A stretch of DNA of 45,888 nt, taken from Candidatus Heritagella gallinarum. Lineage in GTDB: Bacteria > Bacillota > Clostridia > Oscillospirales > Acutalibacteraceae. This document shows, in pieces, positions 15,860 through 24,330 of this stretch; the stretch's first letter is position 1; every line of letters begins with the position of its first letter. The notes under the pieces were generated by a model. The model did no database searches and had not been told where the DNA came from. It was given only the letters and a program-made list of their open reading frames with translations. The position numbers were made by a program, and so were the translations under genes. Location: contig CAJFNK010000077.1 of NCBI GenBank assembly GCA_904394685.1, positions 1-45,888 on the forward strand, read 5' to 3'.

Positions 15860-16386
15860 TTTGTGTCAACCCCCATTTCCCGAAAGATTTCTTTCATCTG
15901 TTCTTCTGTCAGGCCGCCCTGATGCACCGTGAAAACATGCTCTCCTGTATCACGGCTGCTATACAGGGTAAAGCCAATACTTTTCTTCAGTTTATCGCTT
16001 GGGACAAACGGTTTTCCTTCTTTGTCAAAAAAGATCTGCGTAGGAATCACCTGCACCGGGTAATTCTGTGCAGCTTCCGGGTTTGCCCACACATCGGTAT
16101 ACTGGATGACCACTTTCCCTTTCATTTCTTCATACATGGCTTCCAGTGCAGGTCTCATTGCCTGACAGGGGCCACAGGATTCAGAGCCAAAATCCAGCAT
16201 AATCGGCTGCCCGTATGATTTCAGCTCGCCAAAGTCTATGGATGTCACTTCCAGCGGGAGTTCTCCCTGTTCAACCGGAGCAGGCTCTGGGGTCTGTCCT
16301 TCTGTTATCTTTTTTACGGCAAACACGCCGATCACCAGCACCACAACGAGTGCAACGAGTAAAATTTTTCTGGTTTTTGGACTCAT
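15856..16386 (-). CDS. Membrane-anchored extracytoplasmic thioredoxin-like protein
   Basis: The 176-residue protein has one N-terminal membrane helix (about 8-24), a short linker rich in Pro and Glu, and a thioredoxin domain with the active site ESCGPCQ (Cys71, Cys74) and the cis-proline motif VIPTQIFF. It should reduce disulfides outside the membrane, fed by CcdA, whose gene overlaps its end. Such pairs serve cytochrome c maturation, sporulation or oxidative repair; no cytochrome gene is nearby, so the client is unknown. The C-terminal part after VPSDKLKKS is longer than in a minimal thioredoxin. Confidence 0.92.
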   Translation of the reverse strand: MSPKTRKILLVALVVVLVIGVFAVKKITEGQTPEPAPVEQGELPLEVTSIDFGELKSYGQPIMLDFGSESCGPCQAMRPALEAMYEEMKGKVVIQYTDVWANPEAAQNYPVQVIPTQIFFDKEGKPFVPSDKLKKSIGFTLYSSRDTGEHVFTVHQGGLTEEQMKEIFREMGVDTK

Positions 16387-16448
16387 AGGTCACCATCCTT
16401 ATAAAACGATTTTGGTTCAATTTGTTTGGTAATTATCACATCAGCCTA

Positions 16449-16478
16449 AGTATTGCATTTTTTTACACTTGCTGTCAA
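16449..16478 (-). promoter_or_regulatory. Candidate promoter of the thioredoxin-ccdA pair
   Basis: A perfect TTGACA (16473-16478 on the minus strand) is followed at 18 bases by AATACT (16449-16454), a 4/6 match to the -10 box. Confidence 0.5.
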
Positions 16479-16492
16479 TTGTTTTTTTATTG

Positions 16493-16521
16493 ATGACATA
16501 CGAAACATTGTGTGCTACAAT
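16493..16521 (+). promoter_or_regulatory. Promoter of the GNAT gene
   Basis: ATGACA (16493-16498) and TACAAT (16516-16521), the latter in an extended TGC context, are 17 bases apart. The start near 16528 lies downstream of the upstream in-frame codons, which supports the ATG at 16577 as start. Confidence 0.65.
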
Positions 16522-16576
16522 GGACATGCTCAGCAATTATATGTTGGGTAACCTTTTGGGAAAGGATTGGAACACA

Positions 16577-17722
16577 ATGAATGTTGAATTTTGTAGGGGG
16601 AAGAAAGCAGACAGGCAGGACATTCTGGATTTTGCCGACCTGGTTTTTAGTAAAAGCCATTGTCCACACGATTTTAAAACTCTGCTTCCAAAGCTGTATG
16701 GAGAGCAGGCAGAATTTGAACCGCTGCATTATCTGGTAAAAGAGGATGGAAAAATCCGAGCGATGATCTGCGTGCTTCCTATGGAATATCAGGTAGAAGG
16801 CCAGATTCTCAAAGGTACTGGAATCGGTACGGTCAGTGTCCATCCAGCAGCCCGCAGCAAAGGGTATATGAAAAAGCTGATGCAATGGGCGCTGGAAGAT
16901 ATGGAGAAAGAAGGATATGCCTTTGGCGTTTTGGGCGGCTTACGTCAGCGGTATGAATACTTCGGCTATACACCTGCCGGGGGAAAAATGCAGTATTTTC
17001 TAAACCGTGATAACCTTCGTCATCGCTATCGTGAACGCTGCTTCAAAGCACTTACTGTTCGCCCGATGGAAACACAGGATGTTGAAAAATGCTATTCGCT
17101 TTTTCTCCAGCGGCCTGTTCACGCACAGCGCACAAAAGAAACCTTTCTTGTCACGCTCCAATCCTGGAAGGCGCAACCCTATGTGATTGAACACGAAGGT
17201 CATCTGGAAGGCTATTTTGTCCTTGGCGGTAATCATCTTTCCGAACTGGTTCTCACACAGGAATCACTTTTACCGGATCTTCTGCATGCTATTTTCGACA
17301 CTCTCAAAGTAGACCATCTGCAAATCACCCTTCCACTCTGGGAAACCCAGGTTACACCAGAGCTTGGTCATTTGTGTGAGGGAATCCAGATTATTTCCGA
17401 CCACAACTATCGGATCATGGATTATGCCGCTATGGTCAGAGCCTTTCTGCAAATCAAATCAGGATACACGCCTCTGCCCAACGGCACGCTCACTCTTGCC
17501 ATTCGTGGCAGACAAACCATCCGGATATCGGTAAGAGACAATGTTCCGTCAGTAGAAGAAGTTTCTGAACAAACGCCTGACTTTACGCTCGAACCGCTGC
17601 TTGCAACCAGGCTGCTGTTTACCCCCCAAGGTTGGCGGGAAATCCCGGAAGCCGGGATGAACCTCCTTGTTAGAAGCTGGTTCCCCCTGCCGCTCTATCT
17701 GCCTGACCCTGATAATTGCTGA
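16577..17722 (+). CDS. Eis-like GNAT N-acetyltransferase
   Basis: The 381-residue protein has a first GNAT domain with the acetyl-CoA loop VHPAARSKGYMKKLM (about 90-105) and RYEYFGYTPAG, then a second GNAT-like region and a sterol-carrier-like C-terminus, the layout of the Eis family. It should acetylate an amine of a small molecule or protein; the substrate is unknown. The frame is open 36 codons further upstream, but AAAGGA lies 10 bases before the ATG at 16577 and the promoter is downstream of the longer start. The Gfo/Idh/MocA gene follows after 44 bases and is likely in the same transcript. Confidence 0.88.
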   Translation: MNVEFCRGKKADRQDILDFADLVFSKSHCPHDFKTLLPKLYGEQAEFEPLHYLVKEDGKIRAMICVLPMEYQVEGQILKGTGIGTVSVHPAARSKGYMKKLMQWALEDMEKEGYAFGVLGGLRQRYEYFGYTPAGGKMQYFLNRDNLRHRYRERCFKALTVRPMETQDVEKCYSLFLQRPVHAQRTKETFLVTLQSWKAQPYVIEHEGHLEGYFVLGGNHLSELVLTQESLLPDLLHAIFDTLKVDHLQITLPLWETQVTPELGHLCEGIQIISDHNYRIMDYAAMVRAFLQIKSGYTPLPNGTLTLAIRGRQTIRISVRDNVPSVEEVSEQTPDFTLEPLLATRLLFTPQGWREIPEAGMNLLVRSWFPLPLYLPDPDNC

Positions 17723-17766
17723 GAAAACGCTGAAAAATTTTATTACCCCAATAAAGAGGAGTTATT

Positions 17767-18984
17767 ATGGACAAAAAACTGAGAATTGGACTGATCGGTC
17801 TGGGCGCTCGTGGAAGCGATTTGCTGCCCCATGCGATTCTGCCTGTGGAAGACGCAGAAGTAACTGCGGTTTGCGACCTGTATGAAGATCGCCGGCTGGC
17901 AGCTGCTGATGTAGTATGGGAAAAACGCCAGATGCGCCCCGCTGTATACGAGGACTATCACGACGTTTTAAAGGACCCGAATGTTGACGCTGTGGTGATT
18001 TCCGCTTCGTGGGAAGCCCATGCGCCGATTGCGCTGGACGCTATGCGTGCCGGAAAAATCACAGCCTGTGAAGTCGGCGGCGCCGCTACCCTTGAAGAAT
18101 GTTGGGATCTGGTACATACCTATGAAGAAACCAAAACCCCCATCATGTTTTTGGAAAACTGCTGCTATGGCCGCAACGAGCTGATGGTTCTCAACATGGT
18201 ACGTCAGGGACTGTTTGGTGAGATCGTCCACTGTCAGGGCGGCTATCGTCACGACCTGCGAAATGAAGTTAGCTTTGGGCGTGAAAACCGCCACTACCGC
18301 CTGAATCATTATCTGAACCGTAACTGCGAGAACTACCCCACCCACGAGCTTGGGCCGATTGCCAAAATTTTGAACATCAACCACGGCAACCGGATGCTCA
18401 CCCTCACCTCTATGGCTTCTTCCTCCAAAGGACTGCACTCCTATCTCGCCCGTGAAAAAGGGGAATCCTATGACCTGACCTCTGCCCAGTGGAATCAGGC
18501 GGACGTCATTACCACTTCCATCCGTTGTGCCGGCGGACAGACGATTGTCCTCACGCTGGACACCACCTTGCCCCGGTACTATTCCCGTGGGTTCCATATT
18601 CAGGGTACCCTTGGCATGTTTGAAGAAGAAAACGAGTCCATCTTCCTGGACGGCGTTCACAACAAAGACGATTTTTGCTGGAAAAATCAGTGGGGCAACG
18701 TAGAAAGCTTCCGGGAGCAGTATGAGCATCCTATCTGGAAGGAATTTTTGGAAAGTGGCGTGACCGGTGGCCACGGCGGTATGGACGGATTGGAGTTCCG
18801 CTCCTTTGTCCACCATGCCCTCACCGACCAGAAAATGCCTATCGATGTGTATGATATGGCTGCCTGGATGTGCATCACTCCCCTTTCGGAGATGTCTATT
18901 GCACGGGGCAGCGCACCGGTGGATATCCCTGATTTTACCAGTGGGCGTTGGATTCTGCCTGACTGGAAAGAAAACGAGCTATAA
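17767..18984 (+). CDS. Gfo/Idh/MocA-family oxidoreductase
   Basis: The 405-residue protein has an N-terminal Rossmann domain (RIGLIGLGARGSDLLPHAI), the family EVGGAATLEECWDLV near the EKP position and a C-terminal alpha/beta dimer domain. In classic members the motif is EKP with a catalytic Lys; here CEVGGAA has no Lys, as in the glycosidase-like (GH109-type) branch that uses NAD in hydrolysis. The later GGYRHDLR and NYPTHELGPIAKIL also resemble that branch. It probably acts on a sugar or amino sugar; NAD-dependent glycosidase activity is an inference. AGAGGAG precedes the ATG. Confidence 0.9.
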   Translation: MDKKLRIGLIGLGARGSDLLPHAILPVEDAEVTAVCDLYEDRRLAAADVVWEKRQMRPAVYEDYHDVLKDPNVDAVVISASWEAHAPIALDAMRAGKITACEVGGAATLEECWDLVHTYEETKTPIMFLENCCYGRNELMVLNMVRQGLFGEIVHCQGGYRHDLRNEVSFGRENRHYRLNHYLNRNCENYPTHELGPIAKILNINHGNRMLTLTSMASSSKGLHSYLAREKGESYDLTSAQWNQADVITTSIRCAGGQTIVLTLDTTLPRYYSRGFHIQGTLGMFEEENESIFLDGVHNKDDFCWKNQWGNVESFREQYEHPIWKEFLESGVTGGHGGMDGLEFRSFVHHALTDQKMPIDVYDMAAWMCITPLSEMSIARGSAPVDIPDFTSGRWILPDWKENEL

Positions 18985-18990
18985 CCTTCT

Positions 18991-19019
18991 CCCCTGTCTG
19001 GTATCATGCCGGACAGGGG
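18991..19019. terminator. Terminator between the oxidoreductase and rhodanese genes
   Basis: CCCCTGTC and GACAGGGG close a hairpin with inner pairing, followed on the plus strand by AATTTTTATT. It lies between convergent genes. Confidence 0.8.
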
Positions 19020-19024
19020 AATTT

Positions 19025-19339
19025 TTATTGCTGCTCCAAAGGCCCGTGATAAGAGAGTATCCCGCCCAGATTTGTGACATGGGGATATCCCATTCTTTTT
19101 AGAGAAGACACCGCCATGCTGCTGCGTGCACCGCTGTGACAATACAGATAGAGCGGCCGGTCTTTTGCCAAATCCACCTGCCCAATCTGGTCAACCGGAA
19201 TATTCAAAGCGCCGGGTACATGTCCCAGCGAGTATTCCTCCGGTGTCCGCACATCAACCAGCACCGCCTGCGGGGTTTGGCGGGATTCTTCTAACAATCC
19301 ATGAAAATCCGGTTTTTTTAAAAAATCTAATATTCCCAT
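19025..19339 (-). CDS. Single-domain rhodanese-like protein
   Basis: The 104-residue protein is one rhodanese domain with VLVDVRTPEEYSLGHVPGALNIP and the active-site loop CHSGARSS (Cys67). It should carry sulfur as a persulfide or act in thiol redox. No signal peptide is seen, so it is cytoplasmic. It is probably a single gene; a TATAAT at 19376-19381 lies about 37 bases upstream without a good -35 box. Confidence 0.93.
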   Translation of the reverse strand: MGILDFLKKPDFHGLLEESRQTPQAVLVDVRTPEEYSLGHVPGALNIPVDQIGQVDLAKDRPLYLYCHSGARSSMAVSSLKRMGYPHVTNLGGILSYHGPLEQQ

Positions 19340-19393
19340 TTCGTCACTTCCTTTTTTCTATACGATTTTGAGAATATTATATGGTTTCTTCCC

Positions 19394-20311
19394 CTATCCT
19401 TCTGTAACTTTGTCACTCTTTTTTGTTTTAGCCCCTTCTTTTTCTTGCCCATATTTTTCCCGGTATTCTGTCGGCGTGTATAACGTCACCTTCTTAAACA
19501 GCACCGCAAAATAATTGCTGCTGCCAAATCCCAAATCCAGCGCCACCTGTGTGACTGGCTGGTTTTGTTGCAGCCTCTTTTTCGCTTCGTCAATTTTGGC
19601 CAGGTTGACATATTCACGGGGCGTGATACCGGTTTCATTTTTAAAGCGGACTTTAAAACGGGACAAAGATAGCCCCGCACAATCTGCCAGCGTTTCCAGT
19701 GGAATTTCTTCCCCGATGTTTTCACGGATATACGACACAGACCGGCCAATTTCTTCTGAAACGCCGCTGCGTTCAGCCTTCTCCTGTAACAACATTTCAT
19801 AAAGGAACGTAACCAATAGGCTTCTGCCGTATTCCCGGCGGCAGGAAGAATCCGAGGCGGTATTCCAGAAACAGTTTTCCATCAGCTCCATCAAAGTATC
19901 GCTGCCATGAAGCAACCGTTTTTTGATAGCAGAAAGCCGCTGACACAGCGCTTTTCCGGCGTTTTCTTCCAGCCCTAGAAAGCCTTTCTGATATTCCGGA
20001 TGAATCTGAATCCAATAAAACTCCGAAATATTTTGCGGTTCTCCGCCGCTGCTGTGTTCTTCACCGGAAAAGCTGATAAAAATGTTGCCGCCGGAAAGAG
20101 GATAGCGCTCTCCACCGGCAGTATACACCTGTTTTCCCTTTTTCATCACCACCAGCTCCATGCACCCAGGATGAATATGGGTCTCCAGAGGAAAACCGGC
20201 ACGATGGCTGAGGCTGTGGCCAAAGGTTTCCACGCCAGGAATCCCATGCTCTTTTATTGTCATTACCTGCCGGCTTTCTTGCCAGCAATAACTGTCTACC
20301 ATTTTTTTCAT
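19394..20311 (-). CDS. AraC-family transcriptional regulator with N-terminal cupin domain
   Basis: The 305-residue protein has an N-terminal cupin-like sensor domain (HIHPGCMELVVMKKGKQVY) and a C-terminal pair of helix-turn-helix motifs (LADCAGLSLSRFKVRFKNETG and VTQVALDLGFGSSNYFAVLFKK), ending with Arg/Glu/Lys-rich sequence. It most likely binds a sugar-derived ligand. It is divergent from the UroD-family gene, whose weak-minus-35 promoter carries two GGTCAG direct repeats, so it probably activates that gene. The start ATG at 20311 has GGGGGCG upstream. Confidence 0.92.
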   Translation of the reverse strand: MKKMVDSYCWQESRQVMTIKEHGIPGVETFGHSLSHRAGFPLETHIHPGCMELVVMKKGKQVYTAGGERYPLSGGNIFISFSGEEHSSGGEPQNISEFYWIQIHPEYQKGFLGLEENAGKALCQRLSAIKKRLLHGSDTLMELMENCFWNTASDSSCRREYGRSLLVTFLYEMLLQEKAERSGVSEEIGRSVSYIRENIGEEIPLETLADCAGLSLSRFKVRFKNETGITPREYVNLAKIDEAKKRLQQNQPVTQVALDLGFGSSNYFAVLFKKVTLYTPTEYREKYGQEKEGAKTKKSDKVTEG

Positions 20312-20408
20312 CGGAAACGCCCCCGAAATGTTTGATATCGTATCGGATACTTTTTTAAATGCAATACAATTTTAAATCCAGTATACTATATCCAACAAAA
20401 AAAGTCAC

Positions 20409-20441
20409 GGTCAGTTTTATACCGGCGGTCAGGTGTATACT
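20409..20441 (+). promoter_or_regulatory. Candidate activator-dependent promoter of the UroD-family gene
   Basis: TATACT (20436-20441) is a good -10 box, but no -35 box is present at 16-18 bases. Two direct repeats GGTCAG (20409-20414 and 20427-20432) are 18 bases apart, the second four bases before the -10 box, where an AraC-type activator would touch RNA polymerase. Confidence 0.5.
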
Positions 20442-20484
20442 GCCGCTCAGCTCACTGTCCATGACTTGAGAAAGGATGAATCGT

Positions 20485-21507
20485 ATGACTTCCCGTGAAC
20501 TGGTACTCGCAACGCTGGAAGGTCGGAACACCAGCGGACGTGCCCCCAGAGATTTGTGGACGCTCCCCTGGGCACACCAGAACTATCCGGAAATGATTAA
20601 AAAAATTCTTGCAGATTTTGAACCCGATATGAGCGGCCCAACCGTAAAATTTGCCACGCCATCCCCTGTTGAATCCGGCGACCCTTATGAACCCGGCGAA
20701 TATATCGACCCTTGGGGCTGTGTGTTCACCAACATCCATCGTGGTGTAATTGGCGAGGTAAAAAAGCCGCTCGTCACAGATGACGACTGGGAGGATGTGG
20801 ATAAAGTCCACATCCCGGAAGAACAGCTGACCTTTGATGTAGATTTGGTAAACGAATCCTGCCGCAATAGCGACAAATTCATGTCCTGCGGCGCATGCCC
20901 CCGCCCGTTTGAGCAGCTTCAGTTTATCCGTGGCACGGTGAACCTCTATATGGATTTGATGGACCCACCCCGCAAGATGATGGAGTTCATTGAGAAGATG
21001 CACGATTTCTATTGCCGTCTGCTCACCAAGTGGGCCGAAACCGATGTAGACTGCCTGAACATGATGGACGACTGGGGTTCCCAGCAGAGCCTGCTCATCA
21101 GCCCCACAATCTGGGATGAGATTTTCCGTCCGATGTACCGTGATTACATCGATATCGCCCACAAGCACGGCAAGAAGATGTTCATGCACTCCGATGGTTA
21201 TACGCTCTCCATCATCCCCAAGCTGATTGATTTGGGACTGGACGCCTTTAACACCCAGATCTTCTGCATGGGCGCCGACAAGCTGGCACAGTTTAAGGGA
21301 GATATCACCTTCTGGGGCGAAATCGACCGCCAGCATTTGATTCCTAACGGCACCCTGGAAGAAATCGACCGTGCGGTTGATTCTGTTTATCATAATTTGT
21401 GGAAAGACGGCGGCTGCATCGCCCAGTGTGAGTTTGGCGCAGGCGCAAACCCCGACAATGTGTACCGGATTTATCAGCGTTGGGATGAATTGACCGCAAA
21501 CCGGTAA
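20485..21507 (+). CDS. Uroporphyrinogen decarboxylase-family protein (probable methyltransferase-like)
   Basis: The 340-residue protein has the UroD/MtaA TIM-barrel pattern, with DDWGSQQSLLISPTIWDEIFRPMYRDY and MHSDGYTLSIIPKLIDLGLDAFN, then GGCIAQCEFGAGANPDNV near the end. True haem UroD has different substrate-binding motifs, so this belongs to the wide group related to corrinoid-dependent methyltransferases and to uncharacterised sugar-locus members. The His in HSDG and the late Cys could be metal ligands. The ATG at 20476 touches the ribosome-binding site, so 20485 (8 bases from AAAGGA) is chosen. It overlaps the MATE gene end by 34 bases on the other strand. Confidence 0.88.
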   Translation: MTSRELVLATLEGRNTSGRAPRDLWTLPWAHQNYPEMIKKILADFEPDMSGPTVKFATPSPVESGDPYEPGEYIDPWGCVFTNIHRGVIGEVKKPLVTDDDWEDVDKVHIPEEQLTFDVDLVNESCRNSDKFMSCGACPRPFEQLQFIRGTVNLYMDLMDPPRKMMEFIEKMHDFYCRLLTKWAETDVDCLNMMDDWGSQQSLLISPTIWDEIFRPMYRDYIDIAHKHGKKMFMHSDGYTLSIIPKLIDLGLDAFNTQIFCMGADKLAQFKGDITFWGEIDRQHLIPNGTLEEIDRAVDSVYHNLWKDGGCIAQCEFGAGANPDNVYRIYQRWDELTANR

Positions 21508-22805
21508 TAATATATAAATCCAACAGCATCCGCCAGTAGCCAGCCGATGGGAACCGCCCACCAGATTCCCAACAAGCCGATTGAGGGGATGGGCGCCAGT
21601 GAATAGGCCAAAGCGACCCGTGTTCCCAATGAGATCACGGTCAGCACCACCGAAATTGCCGGTTTTCCCAGGCCACGGAACAGGCCATACAGCAAAAACA
21701 GGCAGCCAATCCCACAATAACAGGCTCCTTCAATCTGCAAATACTGGACGCCGATACGAATGATTTCCGTTTCATGCGGCTTTACAAACAGGAGCATCAG
21801 TTCTCTGGCAAACAGGCACACACCAGCGGAAATCACAATACAAAAGATCGTTGCACAGGCAACAGCGGAACGGATTCCCTTGCGAATCCGTTCCTTTTTT
21901 TGTGCGCCATAATTCTGCGCCACATAAGTAGAGAAGGCATTGCCAAAATCCTGTACCGGCATATAGGCAAAGGAATCGATTTTCACAGCGGCGGTAAACG
22001 CCGCCATCACAGATACGCCAAAGCTGTTTACCAGCCCCTGTACCATCAGGATTCCAAAATTCATCACAGACTGCTGGACACAGGTGAGCAGCGAATACTG
22101 TACAATCTGATTTGCCATGGAAGAATCCCACCGGCAGTCCTCTTTTCCGGGAAGCAATTGCGGCATTTTTTTCAGCGTGTACCATGCGATCCCCAGCGCT
22201 GAAACGCCTTGGGCGGCAATGGTAGCCAATGCCGCCCCCGCTACGCCCATGGGGATTACCAGCAGCAAATCCAAAAGGATATTCAGAACAGCGGAAACCG
22301 CCAAAAACAGCAGCGGCACAGAGGAATTTCCAATGGAGCGCAAAAGAGAGGCAAAAAAGTTATAGACAAAGGTAAAGGCCATTCCCAAAAAGATAATTTT
22401 TAGATACTCCCCTGTGAGGGCGAAGATACTCTCAGGAATTTGAATCAATCGAAGGAGTGGGTTCATAAATAGCAGAGAAGCGACTTCTAGTAAAAGGGTA
22501 ATCGCTCCGATAAATACAAACGAGAGAAAAACGCTGCGCTTGAGATCCTGCCTGCGCTCGGCTCCCCAAAGCATGGAAAACAGGATGCCGCTGCCCATGC
22601 AAAGCCCCAGCAGCACCGAAGTGAGAAACACCATCACCGCATAGGAGGCTCCCACGGCCGCCAGGGCATCGGAGCCTAACACCTGCCCCACAATCAACGT
22701 ATCGGCAATATTATAAAACTGCTGAAGCAGGTTCCCGGCAATCATCGGCCCAGCAAACCAGAGCATAGAACGTGTAACCTTCCCGGTTGTCAGATCCTGT
22801 TTCAT
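21474..22805 (-). CDS. MATE-family multidrug/Na+ efflux transporter
   Basis: The 443-residue protein has about 12 membrane helices in two homologous halves, starting MLWFAGPMIAGNLLQQFYNIADTLIVGQVLG, the typical MATE opening, and with SVMAAFTAAVKIDSFAYMPVQDFGNAFSTYVAQN in the second half. It should export cationic compounds by H+ or Na+ antiport. The frame is open 36 codons further upstream, but GGGGGA lies 7 bases before the ATG at 22805. Its 3' end overlaps the convergent UroD-family gene by 34 bases and no intergenic terminator exists. Confidence 0.93.
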   Translation of the reverse strand: MKQDLTTGKVTRSMLWFAGPMIAGNLLQQFYNIADTLIVGQVLGSDALAAVGASYAVMVFLTSVLLGLCMGSGILFSMLWGAERRQDLKRSVFLSFVFIGAITLLLEVASLLFMNPLLRLIQIPESIFALTGEYLKIIFLGMAFTFVYNFFASLLRSIGNSSVPLLFLAVSAVLNILLDLLLVIPMGVAGAALATIAAQGVSALGIAWYTLKKMPQLLPGKEDCRWDSSMANQIVQYSLLTCVQQSVMNFGILMVQGLVNSFGVSVMAAFTAAVKIDSFAYMPVQDFGNAFSTYVAQNYGAQKKERIRKGIRSAVACATIFCIVISAGVCLFARELMLLFVKPHETEIIRIGVQYLQIEGACYCGIGCLFLLYGLFRGLGKPAISVVLTVISLGTRVALAYSLAPIPSIGLLGIWWAVPIGWLLADAVGFIYYYRFAVNSSQR

Positions 22806-22839
22806 TTTTTCTTCCCCCATTTGTAAACAATTCCGTAGT

Positions 22840-22868
22840 ATTGTAACATACCAAATCGCTCTATGCAA
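22840..22868 (-). promoter_or_regulatory. Promoter of the MATE gene
   Basis: TTGCAT (22863-22868) and TACAAT (22840-22845) on the minus strand are 17 bases apart. The start would lie about 28 bases before the ATG, inside the longer frame, which supports the shorter start. Confidence 0.7.
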
Positions 22869-22890
22869 ATCCATAACTAGCATAAAGCAA

Positions 22891-22910
22891 AGGAACCCGG
22901 AAGGGTTCCT
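22891..22910 (-). terminator. Terminator after rlmH
   Basis: AGGAACCC pairs perfectly with GGGTTCCT around four bases; the minus-strand RNA continues TTTGCTTT. It lies 45 bases past the rlmH stop and just upstream of the MATE promoter. Confidence 0.65.
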
Positions 22911-22955
22911 CACATAAAAGCGAAAGCGCTAACATCATCCTGCAAGCTGTTTTGC

Positions 22956-23435
22956 TTATTTATGATATTTTCTGTGATTCAAAATCTGGAAGGCTCGATA
23001 AATCTGCTCACACAGCATCACTCTTGCCAGCTGATGGGGGAACGTCATGGGCGACATGGAGAGCCGCAGGTTTCCCGCCCGTTTTACCTGTTCCGAAAGT
23101 CCAAAAGAACTGCCGATCACAAAGCTGATGGAAGAACTGCCACCCGATGCAATCCGCCCAACGGTTTCTGCCAAACGGGGCGAATCCATTTCTTTCCCCT
23201 CGATACACAGGGGAATCAGGGTGCTGCCTTTGGCAGCAGCCAACAGCTTTTCCCCCTCCTCTGCCAGCGCCTTTTCGATCAGCGCCGGGGCTGGGTTTTC
23301 GGGAAGGCGGCTTTCGGGGATTTCAACGATAGAAAAGCGGCAAAATGCAGACAGACGTTTGGCATATTCCGCACAGGCCTCCCGCCAATAGGCTTCTTTC
23401 AGCTTCCCCACACACAAAATTTGGACGTTCATCAT
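22956..23435 (-). CDS. rlmH: 23S rRNA (pseudouridine1915-N3)-methyltransferase
   Basis: The 159-residue protein has the exact usual length of RlmH and its SPOUT-fold motifs: VQILCVGKLKEAYW at the start, FVIGSSFGLSEQVK and LSMSPMTFPHQLARVMLCEQIYRAFQIL at the knotted SAM site, and the final HRKYHK. It methylates pseudouridine 1915 in helix 69 of 23S rRNA. GGAGGG lies 8 bases before the first of two adjacent ATG codons. It follows the WalJ-like gene, from which a terminator hairpin partly separates it. Confidence 0.96.
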   Translation of the reverse strand: MMNVQILCVGKLKEAYWREACAEYAKRLSAFCRFSIVEIPESRLPENPAPALIEKALAEEGEKLLAAAKGSTLIPLCIEGKEMDSPRLAETVGRIASGGSSSISFVIGSSFGLSEQVKRAGNLRLSMSPMTFPHQLARVMLCEQIYRAFQILNHRKYHK

Positions 23436-23455
23436 AACAATATCCCTCCAAGACA

Positions 23456-23485
23456 TAAAAAAGAGGCGGTATCTCAGCCGCCTCT
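23456..23485 (-). terminator. Terminator between the WalJ-like gene and rlmH
   Basis: AGAGGCGG and CCGCCTCT form an 8-base stem, followed on the minus strand by six T. The rlmH Shine-Dalgarno lies only about 10 bases further on, so rlmH expression depends on read-through or on an unseen promoter. Confidence 0.8.
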
Positions 23486-23499
23486 CCACTTTATATGTA

Positions 23500-24294
23500 T
23501 TAAAACAAAATCGTATGGCCTTCTACATTCTCTTTTGGAGCAACCGCAAGGGTAAAATCACGGTTCTCCTGAAGGCCAGCCATTTTCAGAGAACAAAGCG
23601 CAGTCTGATAGGCGAGTTCCGGCGTATTGTTTTCACTGCTGAGATGAGCCAGCAAAAACCGGGTTGCTCCCCGTCCTGCCAGATGAGGCAGATAATCCGC
23701 ACAGGCAGAATTGGAAAGATGGCCTCTGGCAGATAGGATACGCCGCTTGAGCGAATAGGGATATGGCCCACTCTGGAGCATCCCCACATCATGGTTCGAT
23801 TCCATCACCACAAAATCAGCGCCCTCCATCCGGCTCTCCACTTCCGGCGTGATAACGCCCAAGTCGGTTGAAAAGCTCACCCGATGGTCGTCTGCTGTCT
23901 TGACCAGATAGCCATAGCCTTCTGCACAATCGTGAGAGGTGTGAAAAGGCAGGATTTCCATCCCGGCACACAACACCCCTTCTGTCCCGATTGCGGTACA
24001 GGGGAACTTGCCGTCAAGCATTTGAGCGTCGTTCAGGGCTTCGAGCGTACCAAACGAAGCGAACACCGGAATATGATTCCGCCCGGCAAACACCCGAAGG
24101 CCCTTGACATGGTCGGTGTGCTCATGGGTAATAAAGATTCCTTCTATTGCAGAAACCGGAATCCCACATTTTTGAAGCATCTCTGTGGTCTGTTTGGCGC
24201 TGCGGCCAACATCAATCAGGATTCCACGATCCTGTGAGCCAATATAATAACTGTTTCCACTACTTCCGCTGAAAAGGGGGCAAAGCCTTGCCAA
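23500..24294 (-). CDS. WalJ/YycJ-like MBL-fold metallo-hydrolase
   Basis: The 264-residue protein has the metallo-beta-lactamase metal motif THEHTDHVKGL (HxHxDH at 57-62) and further ligand motifs FHTSHDCAEGYGY, SFSTDLG and RFLLAHLSSENNTPELA, as in the YycJ/WalJ group, which may act as a 5' exonuclease in cell-wall/chromosome coordination. In Bacilli it is linked to walRK; here it lies between murA and rlmH instead. The start is TTG at 24294 with GGAG about 10 bases upstream. The distance to murA is 36 bases, so they share an operon. Confidence 0.9.
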   Translation of the reverse strand: MARLCPLFSGSSGNSYYIGSQDRGILIDVGRSAKQTTEMLQKCGIPVSAIEGIFITHEHTDHVKGLRVFAGRNHIPVFASFGTLEALNDAQMLDGKFPCTAIGTEGVLCAGMEILPFHTSHDCAEGYGYLVKTADDHRVSFSTDLGVITPEVESRMEGADFVVMESNHDVGMLQSGPYPYSLKRRILSARGHLSNSACADYLPHLAGRGATRFLLAHLSSENNTPELAYQTALCSLKMAGLQENRDFTLAVAPKENVEGHTILF

Positions 24295-24330
24295 TATGAT
24301 CTCACTCCAACCTGGTCTGTTTCAAGCTCC

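Noticed and set aside
20452-21717. 421-codon minus-strand frame across the UroD-family gene
   Set aside because: It mirrors the UroD-family coding frame, crosses the MATE gene end, and has no known motif.
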